Positions 1 through 12,400 of a stretch of DNA of 64,000 nucleotides are shown piece by piece. The notes under the pieces were generated by a model that had not been told where the DNA came from, ran no database searches, and saw nothing but the letters and a program-made list of their open reading frames with translations. A program made the position numbers and the translations under genes. Origin of the DNA: Plutella xylostella. Its lineage: Eukaryota > Arthropoda > Insecta > Lepidoptera > Plutellidae. The stretch covers positions 3,730,001-3,794,000 of the forward strand of contig NC_064004.1 in assembly GCF_932276165.1 (NCBI RefSeq). The letters run 5' to 3'. The number at the start of each line of letters is the position of its first letter. The first letter of the stretch is position 1.

Positions 1-317
1 TTAAAAAGTCGCGCGCATTCTTCGTGATTCGCGCGTCTACGCGTGACCAACGCAACCAACCATTCGTGCGGCTTTGCTTTAGTTGTGAAGAGTTTTACGC
101 TTCGCTGTGCTTCGACTCTGCCCCAGTATAAATTGACCCTTACGCCATTTCTGCTTTTTTGCCATTTCTATACTAAATTCTCGTCGGGCCCTGCCGGTGT
201 GTCTGACTTGATACATCACCTCTCCGACACCCATATCACAGGCTCTGCCTATCTTCGGAGGGTCGTGAGTGAGCAGTCCCCACATATGATTCACTAAGCC
301 CCTCTCCCTTTCCCCAG

Positions 318-455
318 ATCTACGAGGCGTCCCGCCAGCCGCCGGCCGACGGCGTGAAGTGGCGCGTCGGCGGCGAGGAGTTCGAGGCGCTGATGCGTAT
401 GCTGGACAACGCCGGCTTCCGCACCGGATACATCTACCGGCACCCGCTCGTTAAG
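318..455 (+). CDS. hts: hts exon, end of adducin head/neck region
   Basis: This 46-codon exon lies between acceptor ccccag and donor gtgagg and has phase 0 at both ends. It begins IYEASRQPPADGVKWRVGG and ends YIYRHPLVK, which matches the conserved region where the adducin head passes into the neck. It is the first coding exon visible; the reading frame must enter from an exon left of the window. Confidence 0.9.
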
Positions 456-3400
456 GTGAGGATAAGATAAAAAAGTGGGTGTGCCTGTGTCCCCCTGGAC
501 GCAACCGTGTATTGACGTGAAATTTTAGCTGAATAAGTAGTATCGCAATACAATAACAATAAACTTTGACTACTACGCTCAGAATGACCCTTCTACACTC
601 GCGAGCAACCAAATCGACTCAAGCCTTGACGGCGCAAACATACATTAATACAAGTAAAATTATGAATAGAAATAATAAAAATGATATGTCATTTAAAAGC
701 TTAAGATGTCAGCTTTAATTTGATATCATTATTATTGAAATCCATTCATCATTTTTGAAATAAATGATGTCTGAACGCAATTGTAGGAAAAACGGGAATT
801 TAGGAAAAAAGGGTATGGGTATCGTATTATACAAATTAAACAAAAAATGTTAAGATAAAAATTTATTTATTTAAATCAATACTTTGTATTGCCCCCTCTT
901 GCCCTAATTACAGCCTGCAGCCTGTTTCTCATAGACCTTATCAACTTTTTGACAGTTTCCTGAGGAATGCCGTCCCACTCCTCTAATAAAGCTGTCTTCA
1001 GCTCGTCCACGCTTGCAGGGACTGGATTCCTGGCCCGAACTCTTCTTTTGAGCTCGTCCCATAAGTGTTCGATGGGATTCAGGTCAGGACTGAGCGCAGG
1101 CCAGTCCATCGTGCGCAATTCCTTCTCTCTCAGAAACTGCCGACTGACTCGTGCCGTGTGGCAGCGGGCATTGTCGTGCATTAGCACGAAGTCTTCACCG
1201 ACAAATTCTGCATAGGGCACAACATGACCGAGTAGAATGTCGGTGATGTACCGATCAGCTGTTAACCCGCCTCCTCGGCCGCCTCCAGGCACGAAAACAA
1301 GTGCGGTTTTTCCCTCTAGAGAAATACCAGCCCACATCATGCAGGAACCGCCGCCATATGCTACTGTTTCAGCGAAACAACATTGGGCAAATCGTTCCCC
1401 CGGACGCCGGTAGACCCGGCCTCTCCTGTCACTGCCATGCAGACACACTCTGCACTCATCAGTAAACAGGACCGACCGCCATTGCGCAATGCTCCAATCG
1501 AGATGCTCTCGAGCAAACTGAAGACGCGCTTGTCGGTGGCCTGCAGTCAATTTGGGGCCTGATGCAGGTCTTTTTGGTGTCAAGTTGGCTTCCTTCAAGC
1601 GTCTTCTCACTGTCCACTCGCTGACAGCCACTTGTCGTACACGTCTCAGTTCTTGCTGCACATCAACGCCCGTAAGGTGTCGATTGCGCAGCGAGGTTGA
1701 GACAATGAAGCGGTCGTCTCTCTCTGAAGTGCAGCGGTGGCGGCCCGTTCTTGGTCTTCGATTGAAGGCACCAGTCTCTTGGAACCGTCTGTATACTCGG
1801 GATACAGCAGACTGGCTCAAGTGGAGCTGGGCAGCGACTGCTCGCTGACTTAACCCTTGTTGCAGCAAGGCAACAACTTGAGCAGCTTCTTCTGGTGTGG
1901 TATCCATGGGTTTGCGAAAACAAGGAATACAATGCAACGAGATGTGTACCGGTCAACTTGCAACAAGCGACTGATAAGGTACACCGGATGTGGAAAGGTT
2001 TTATAGCGGGATCAGGTAGCGCAAGGCGTGGATTCCTAATGAGGTAATTAACACTGACGGGCAATTAAAATGCGTCATTAAATCTGCGCTTAGTTTTTTT
2101 TTATGGTATTGATCTTAATTGAAAGCCTAATTCTTCAGCTTTCGAATGACATATCACTTTTATATTTACCATTTATCGTTTTAGGAAAATCAATGTATAT
2201 GTGCGCCGTGAAGGCTTGAGTCGATTTGGTTGCTCGCGAGTGTATACCACTTTTGCATCAGTAGAGATCCGAGCGAAGCGAGGCAATACAAACCTAACCG
2301 GCAATTCCTAAACCGTTAAGAGCCGGGCAAAGCGATGCCATACATCTCTATCCTGCATTCCTTAAAGGCTAGAGAGCCGAGCGCAGCGAGGCCAAACTAA
2401 CCTTACCGGCACTTTCTAAACTCTAAAAGGGCCGAGCGAAGCGAGGCAATACAAACCAAACCGCCACTTTCTAAGCCCCAAAGAGCCGAGCGCAGCGAGG
2501 CCATATATACCCACTCAGCATTTCCTAAAACCTACAGAGCCGCGCAAAGCGAGGCAGCACAAACCTAACATTAGTTGCTCAGCATGACCTCCTGGATCAC
2601 CCCCTTACTTTCTATACCACTTTTGCTTCAATCTGTAAAGAGCCGAGCGAAGCGAGGCCATACATCTCCACCCTGCATACCCTGAAGCTTAGAGAACCGA
2701 GCGAAGCGAGGCAATACAAACTTAACTGTAACTTTTTAAACTTCAAAGAGCCGAGCGAAGCGAGGCCAAACACATCACTCCACATTTCCTAAAACCTGGA
2801 GAACCGAGCGAATCCAGACTAAAGGATAAGGTTAGTGTTGCCTCGCTACGCTCGGATTTCCAAGCTTTAGGGAATGCAGGGTTGAGATGTATGGCCTTTA
2901 ATAAATTTAATGTACTATGTCCATTGGAATTAAAATAATGACATTTATTTCCAGAACGACGTGCCCAAGCCGAAGAGCGACGTGGAGGTGCCGCCGGCCG
3001 TGTCCTCTCTCGGATATCTGCTTGAAGAAGAGGAGATGTACAAGCAGGGGTGAGTAGCACTTGCAATCATCTCCCCGGGATCAGGGGTATTCCGGGACAT
3101 ACGGACAACCTAGGCGTATACTGGGATGCAGATTACTGTATGTAGAGATATAAAGAAAAAAAAATTATTATTAGATAAACTGATATCATGCACATACGTT
3201 AATCTTTCGAGTTCGTAGTCTCCACTTTCACTTAACCCCACCAGTCATTAGTCGGCATATGTGGTCTCACTCATAACCAGTACTTAATCTTGCAGCATAT
3301 CTAATATGCTCAATACGCACACGTCAAGATATGACATAAGTTTCTGCGCTCGCTCTCGAGGCTCCGCGATATATGTCACATCTTGTGACCGTCTCGCATC

Positions 3401-6400
3401 CTATGCTAGGTGTGCTGATTATAAAAACTATGTCACAATAAACTATGTAAACATATACTTATATTATTATCCTTTCCCCCCATCAGGCTCTGGAAGAAGG
3501 GGCAAGGCATGAAGGTGGGCGAGCGCACGCGCTGGCTCAACTCACCCAACGTGTACCAGAAGGTGGAGGTGTTAGAGACCGGCACCAGCGACCCCAAGAA
3601 GATCACCAAGGTAGAATACTTGCGCGTGGAGGCCGAGTAGAGGGGTAGCGGGGGGTAGGGCGGGGTGGAATGAAAACCTAGTAACGCAAGAATGGGGGCG
3701 CTTTTGCACCAGAGGTGTGGTATGTAATGATGTGTTTCATAGGTCTAATCTAATGCCAATCATGTTCATTGGAAAATATAGCATAGCATAGCTGCATAGC
3801 ACATCGCTGGTGCAAAGGCAGAATAAGAAAATGGCGGTTGAAACTGATTTGAGTATAGTAGGAGAGGAGAGGCTTTGCTGCGCTAAATCAAGAAAATTTG
3901 AGATTTGAAAAGAAGTATTAGGATATGTAATTTAAACAGCACTTTAACAGAGCAGTGCCGATATCCAGGTGCAGGTGTTGCCAAAGTAACCTTCATACGT
4001 AGGAATGTTCGGATATGCAAAATCTTGGTTATATGGTCAGTGCAAAAGTTATTCTCAAATTTTGGGTAGATAAAACAACCATTTTATAAATATTTGGTTA
4101 CTAGGTTTTCATTTTGAGCAGTTCAGCTATGAATCCGCTTTCATATTCATTCATAGCGATACTGATATTACTGGATTTCTCCAGTCTGGACTCTTCAGCG
4201 GTTAGGAAACAAAGATGAAAGCATTTGTTCAACATCAAAGCTATAGTTACGCCAAATGATGATGGGCACCAATATATGGAAGCTGGGACCAGCACCAATA
4301 GAAATGAGTGATACGTCGTTGAAAAGGTATTTTTTTGCAGAATATCAATAACGGAAGCGCTAGTCTTGATTTACTGTCCAATTAGAATAATCGTACCTTG
4401 AAAGTTTTTATATTTCTGTAATTTTAATGTTTTTGTTAGTTTTTCACATTCATTTTTAATTTTTGTAACAAAATGATTATATTTCATATAATATTATATT
4501 TGTTTATTATCTCAGTAAATAAAACCAGTTGAAAATAATTTCTCCAATTTCAATAATACGTGTTTACGTGTATTACGCCCTAACTGTCATCAGGAGAGAG
4601 AGTGCAATGCCATAGAAAAATACTTCCTTCCGACGAATATATTTCAAAATGGACAACTTATACGGATTTGTCGTCATAATACTTTTTTTCTCACTTGAAA
4701 AGAGCTATCCAACGATGTATGTCTCATCCTTATTGGACATAGGTCCCAAAACGCCCATTGTCATTTAATTCAAGCTGAGCAGATGAAAATACGCTCTTTG
4801 GTACGGCATTATGACTAGAGAATACTATTGAATCGAATAATACTCAGGTTTTCTGATATTTCAACTTTAGGTAGTATAAAATATTATGCATTTTTATTCT
4901 TCGAACCCTCAGTGCCATTTTATACTGAATTTTTTGATACTTGGCATACAAGGAAAACAATTTTAGTGTGTCTATAATGTCAGTGTGTTAATCAACATAT
5001 TATTAAACAAGAAATCTATAGTTAAAATCAATTATTTCATTGCGAAGTAGCCATTTTAGCTTTTAAGTATTTTATTGGTTCTTATGTTTTATTTTAAAAC
5101 CTAGTTTTTAAATAAAATCCAATAAAAAGTCACATAGCATTGTTTACCTTTTATGCCAAACATAAAAAATGCAGTTTACCTACTTATGGAGAACCGAAAA
5201 ACGCCACAGTTGAAAATCTATACTATTGCCTTGTGTGTATGGTTAGTTTTTTTGGAACATACGTTCATTTAAGATTTTATCAATCTAATAAACATCACTT
5301 GTGCTAGTAATATTCTGATATTATATTGTGAAAAATCTTACATCGTTCATGATATTTGATAATTTAAGTCTTTTAAAAGATTGAGTCTAATATACCTACA
5401 TTCCTTTCGTAGATATAAGAAAGTTTTTATCTATATCTTGGCATAAAGCATAATTTTTCATATTTTTATATATTATTTCTTACATACTTTTTAAGTGAAA
5501 TGGCTCAAACTATATTAGTCATTCAGATTTTTTTGAGTCTTTTCTTTTTAAATTTTTATTTTATTTAAACTTGATATAGAATAGCTTAGAGGTTATATTT
5601 AAAGTAAAGAATATTTATGATTATAAAAGATTTTATTACTATCATGCTTTTTGCGTAATATGATGTGTTAATTAACTGAAGTTTCAGCTTTGTATAGAAA
5701 AATGTAATTAAGAGATTATAATTTTTTAAATTTAATGATGCATCGTACAACTTATAGACGGTATGTATAAAAACCCTTCGTGTTATGTACCTACACTTAT
5801 TTTAGCCGTAAAAATATATAATTTCATAAATATATTTTTCTATACAAATTGAAATAGAGGCTTAAATTGTAAGTTATTCTCACTACTCTGTCTGCGTAAA
5901 GTATTTTTTGATCATACAAATAATACCACGAGTACAACACTAGATGGCGCTTATATCGATACTTGTACTAGTCAACTTTGTAGATGAGAAAACTTACACT
6001 AGGCCTTCAGAAAAAGCTTGTCGTGTGCTTTTTACGTATGTTTACAATCAATAAAGTATATTAAAAAAATACTAAACGTTTTTGAAAGCTCATCACACCT
6101 ATGAAATGCTTTCAATATATATTTTTTTGTTTTTCACTAAGAGTTTTTTTTGTTTTGTTTTGTTTTTGTGACTAATATAACAATGTTTTCCAGTGGGTGG
6201 ACGCTAACAACGAGGAGGTAAATAGAAATGTGTCTTTTCTCTTTCACTTTAAAGTTCCTTTTCGATTGTCTTTTCTTTGGCTACTCTCTGCCATTCTTTT
6301 TCTTCACCTATATTGTTTATCTCTGTTGGGTTAAAATGGTTTCATATTGTATTTATAACTGGATATTTTCATTGTTAAATGAGCTACTTTAATATTTATA

Positions 6401-9400
6401 TGCAGACCACTCGTATCCCTGAAATGGGTAGTTACAAGTGACTCGCAATCGTGTCACTCTCTATGTACTGTACATAATGTAATCACTTGATAGGTTGTAA
6501 AACTTAGATTGAAGGCTTTTACAGGGTGTAGAAAAAATTAATTGTACGCAAATGGAATATCATACACTCGCGGGCAATGAAAAAGTTCCAGTGAGAAAAT
6601 CACCAATTTACCTACTCGTATACGAAAAAAAACTTACTGAGGCCTTCTGCAATATTTAACGGTGCATCAGTAGGTATATTACGAACTAAAAACGTAAAGA
6701 TTTTGTTGAAATTTCCCTTTAAATGTTTACAAAAATTGGGGCAAATAGGTGTCTGTATTTCGCAAGTGGAACTGTTTCTTTGCCCGTGAGTGTATTAACA
6801 TAGATTTTTATTATTAGCATTTAAAATTTATCTTATTGCTATAAGCGATTTTACTCAAACTAGACATGAAATAGACATAAAACTGATAAAACTTTGCAGC
6901 TCATTTTACAATGAAAATTTAGTCATACTTACAATATACTTTTTCATTTTTTATATATTTTCTTCTACACACTCTTCTTTGGTTGTACCTGGTCATTGGT
7001 CGAAACATATCTAGTCAGGGGTATATTGAAATGCTACGATTTATTTAGCATATCTTCATCATTCGCAAAAAAAATATTTCTTTCGAAATAGGGTTGTACG
7101 ACTTAACATTACATATTTTGTACGACTTTTGGATAAAAAATACCTTTTAAAATTTCCAAAAGTCGTAAATAGATTGTATTTTATGTATATCATTAATCTT
7201 TGTATTGTATATGTTTGCTAACTAGAAATAACATCGTTTTTTATTGCTTATTACTCTAAAACTAAACACACTTATGTATATCGAAAGCATTTCATCAATT
7301 AACAGAATTCTTAGTAAAAATATTGTATACAAAACAATATTCTTACTCAGAATACACCCTTTTAACCGATTCAAGTATAACTGGTACAAAATCCATTAAT
7401 GTCATTAGGTAATTAACAAAACTATGAACCGATTTTTGACTTAAAACATGATATATTGATTTTTTCTAATTAATAATTGTTGCAACGAGTCTGTACAGTG
7501 TAGATAAAATAACAACATACAAATTGGTATAAAATGTTGCCACATGAAACCAATCCTTATCCTTGCACGAAATCATTTCTGTTCTCCCTTTTTATTTTCA
7601 TCCATGTTTGTTTTATATCGTAATTTTTTTGTTCGACTTACACTAAACTTGATTTTTGCAAATGGCATGTTTTGATGGCAAAATTTAACAAATAATAGAA
7701 GAAAGTAGCCTTTATGTTACTATAGTTGCATGGCAAAAATATATATTTTTTTTTACTAAAAATAGTCTATACTGTACACACTCGGTGGTTAAAAACGCCA
7801 GGTTAGAATTTGTATACATTAAAAAAACATTTTTATTTCTTAAAGCACATTATTGTATTTATTCCTTTATTCCGAATGCCACTTCTGCCTTTCTTATCAC
7901 CTTTCCTTTACCTACTTTATAATCAATCCCTAAACGTACAAGATTTGTCAAAAAATATTTTTTTTTTATAAAAAAAAAGTGCAATAAAAGAATATTTTTG
8001 GCGAATTTCAAGTGCGTCATGCTGGCAACATTTTTACTAATTCAAGATTTTTCTCTTCCCCCCTCGCTCGAAACGTTAACGTCGCGTCATTGGATTGTGG
8101 ACTCTATTCCGTGCGGCAGTGGGTTCAAGATCAGTCGCCTGCGCACTCGAGCACTCCGCTCAAAATCGACACTCTCCAGTTTGTGCCCAAGAACACTAAC
8201 CCGAAGGAATTCAAGGCTCTGCAGCAGCAGGTATGTACAATTTAATTTATTTAAATATAAAATACTGCCCGTAAGTGAAGTTATTCTGTCTGGTATCGTC
8301 CAAAAATGGACAGATAGATTCTGTGTTGAATCAAAAACCATTTGAAGCTAGATCTAGTTTCGAAGACGCTATTATTATTATAAATCCTTTATTGCACATA
8401 AAAAAAATGTACAAAGGCGAACTTAATGCTAGTAGCATTCTCTACCAGTTAACCTTTGGTGATGTCGAGAAAGTGGTGGCTATCTAAATAGGTTAATAAT
8501 TTTAAATTGTTAGATGTACAAAAAATGAGACCTTTGCCCAGCAGTCGTAGCGAAGGTCAGAGGACAGACTTAAAAAAACATTATGTCATTTTATAAAAAA
8601 AAAAATTTAAAACTATTTTTTTGTAACAGAAATAGTCTTACTGTGGTTGTTAAGATACATAAATATACTTTTGATATGTTAATAAATGTATTATAATACT
8701 TTTGATATGTCAACAGTTAATACACCACAATTTACCCCAAAACCCAACAGATAAAGGACAACCGCCGCGCGGACAAGATAAGCGCGGGGCCGCAGTCCCA
8801 TATCCTGGAGGGGGTCACGTGGGACGAGGCCAACAAGATGGCCGCCGAGGACGCCACCACCACGCAGACCGGCGACCATGTCGTGAGTAGCCTAGGCCAT
8901 CTAGATATAGACCTAGAATCAAAAGTTATGGAAGCTAGCTAAATATAGGGCGAAAAAGGGTATCTTAAAGAGATTTCTCTTTTTCCCGTCCATAAATTGG
9001 TCCTTTGGGCCGGACGTGAACCTGTGATAGCGACTTATCGACATGTTTTCTAATGATAACGTCAATCAAGGCCGTCTAGATTTAGATCTAAATACGGGCC
9101 AGCAAGGGTAGTGATAACCAACCGTGGCATTTACAGGTAAAGTGTCTTAAGTGGCCAATCCATATTTTTTGGAATCATAAAATAAAATGCATTTTCTATC
9201 TGGAGCCAGAAAATTTGTCTTTCTCACAATAGCTATTTAAGCTATCTATAACTTTATTTTTTATTTTTCTTACCCCCTCTTTTCCCTTTACAGGTGTTGA
9301 TGGGCGCAGCCTCCAAGGGCATAATCCAGCGTGGGTACCAGCACAACGCCACAATGTACTCGGCTCCGTACTCGCGCAACCCGTTCGACCACGTCACCGA

Positions 9401-12400
9401 CCAGGACATCGACGAGTACCGGCGCCGCGTCGAGGGCCGCCTGCCGTGTGAGTACAATTGTAATCATTTTTGTACTCGCGATAGGTCGAGCACGGTATCG
9501 TTCAGGACGTAGTTGAGTAAATAGGTGCCGCGTCGAGGGCCGCCTGCCGTGTGAGTACACTTGTAATCACGATAGATTGACCGCAGTATTGTTGAGAGTA
9601 CACTTGTAATCACGTTTGTACTCGCGCTATAGACGAGCGCTTCTTGCTACGTATGCCGTGCATGTTTCGTAAACTTCAGTATTCCTTCCAGTAAAGTGTA
9701 ATCTGTCAGTTTTCACGTATACGATCGATTGGGGAATTGGTTCCCAGAGCTATTATGGGTACAGTCAGCTGCATAAGTAGCTATACACTTTTGTATCTTG
9801 TCAATCTGAAACCGCTTATCCATTCATTGAAACATTGACGGTTCGTCATTTTGACAAGGTACAAAAGTGAATAGCTACTTATGCAGCTGACCGTACATAA
9901 TAATTTTAATAATGAGGTGTTATAATGTTTTCTGTATATTCAACAGACGACACAGACCTGTCGGAGTCCGAGGCGATCAGCGCCGCGCAGATGACGTCTC
10001 CCGCTAGCGCGCCGTCTGAAACCGAGGAGGAATCGCGTGACGGTAATTAGCTACTTTTATCATCAACATCAGCCTGTAATCGTTCAATGCTGGACGTAGG
10101 CCTCTCCCAAGGAGCGTGGCAACACTATTCCCTTGGTTTTCCTCATTAGACTATTTATGTTACCACCTATCTACCCACCCGCCCAAGGCTATCCAATGAC
10201 CTGCCACAGTATGCAATTAAGTAAATTTTCCAACCCAATCTAACGCGAAAACGAGAGCGAACGATGACGTCGGATTACGTTTTCCGTCGTAGCCCTGGAG
10301 TTACCAAAAAAAATATCCTCAGCAACCTTCCTGGATTCTCTCCAACTACCTTCTCCATTTGCATAATTATTTAATACCTACAAACTCCAATAAAACTTTA
10401 TTTGATGATGTTTTTCTGTAATGTTTTCCAGAGCACCGCGTGCTAAGAATAGAGACCAAGTCGGTGCCGGTGCGCAGCCAGCCGGAGGTGGTGCTTAGCG
10501 ACGGTGAGTACATAACGATTAGTACATAACAGTTATGTATAGTGAATACATAAGGGGATTTATGTAGAAAGGGTCTAGGACTGTGAGCGCGCAGGGACTA
10601 ACAGGGATAGAGATATGAGTATGTATTGCGAAGACCTGAAAAATAATGGTATGTTCAAGTTTTTGACGCTAGAGGGCGGCGGGTTCTTGTTATTAAAAGT
10701 TTTCATATTTTTTTTTGTTATTTCATCATGTTACGGTTTTCATGTACGGTCATACTGAAACAAAACATGTTATGTTACTTGTTTTGTTTACAAAAATGTA
10801 CTTATATTACAGTTGACAAAACTTTATGTGCTGCCCTCTGGTGTTAGAAAATAATATAATTATGATTTTTACTACTTTTCAATGCATTTGGCACGATCTT
10901 TTTGAATTTCTTGTAGTGTTACAAATTCCAGGCACGATGTTTTCTTAGCATATCTTTTTTATCACAAATAATTTCTAAATTATTTTGCATCATGATAAAA
11001 CTTTTATCTTTTTGTTTAAGTAGTTATTTCAAATTATACATAATATTACTGCAAATTGCAATGTGTATGTAAATATGTACAAATGGCTGCATTATAAAGA
11101 ATTTTGTGAATCAAAGACACACAAAATCTTCTCCCATCTTTCGGCTGTTTTCAACAGCATGCTGATTTGACCACGCACGCGGGATTGTCCCGCACGCGTT
11201 CATACAAGTATTCATTGTAACGCGTGGAATATGCACGCGAGACGCGGGAAAATGTCGGGACGGCTGGTGTAGTGGTTACTGGCCCTGACTGCTGATCCGA
11301 AGGTCCCGGGTTCGATTCCCGGCTGGGGCAGATATTTGTTTACAGACAGATATTTTACTCGGGTCTTGGGTGTTGGTATTTATATTTAATATGTACCTAT
11401 CTATCTATACATTTGTGTAGATATATCAGTTGTCCGATACCCATAACACAGGCCGTGCCTAGCTTGGGGTCGGATGGCCGTGTGTGAGATATCCCCACAT
11501 ATTATTCAAATGGCGTAACGTGCCATCCCGCGTGCGTGATGAAATCCTCACGCTGTTAAAACAGCCTTCAACCGTACCCCCCACCGCATGTGTGACTTTA
11601 GTCTTTACCCCCCCTTTCTCCGCCGCGCAGTGGACGCGACGGACTTCCTGCAAGCCGAGCGTACGCACGCGGACAGGACTAGAGGTACGCACGCGTACGA
11701 CGCACGTGGTGTAGTGTTTAGTGGCATGCCTAGTTTTAGTACAGTGCAGGGATCACAGGATTCGATACTATTTTCGAATCTACACAAACATATGGGAAAA
11801 ACAAATGTCACTTTTGTAACTGACAAATTTACTTTACATTTTGACAGTGATAGTTGACGATACTTTTGTTTTTTCTAATTATGTTTGTGTAAAAATTCGA
11901 AAATAGTATCGAATCCTGTGATTAAATTACAGGTTTTGACGTTTACATTAACGATAGTAGTTATAGTGCCACAAACTTATCTGTTCCGGTGACAGTTCAA
12001 GTAAATGTCTAATATTTCTTAATTTTATAAGATTTTAAGTTTGCCCGTAGTGGTAATTTGCCCTTGAGGTTTTAATAAACCCATCTAATCTATATCAATA
12101 TACAATTAATTAGTAAGTAATGAGATATGGATCAATTTAGTTCACTCTCACCGGAACAGATAAGTTTGTGGCACTATACCGTTTTCTTGAGATTAACGTT
12201 CGTTTTCTGTCAAATGTTTAGAGGCGCTTTGTATGCGGAATTTCTTTTAGTTTTTGTAAACTGTCAAAACCTTGTACCTACTATGCGATATTTTTTTATG
12301 CCTACTCTCTGATTTTTAATTGGAAAGAATTCTGACATTTTATAAGTGATGCTACTAAAAAAGTTCTTTACCGAAAAAATTAAAAATTGCGATTCATTTC

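Noticed and set aside
2262..2880. Regular repeats resembling a CRISPR array
   Set aside because: Units are degenerate, spacers are similar to each other rather than unique, and the genome is animal; it is a minisatellite.
11255..11330. tRNA gene
   Set aside because: A and B boxes are present but the same sequence with the same downstream body recurs several times, as in SINEs; there is no proper acceptor stem pairing and terminator.
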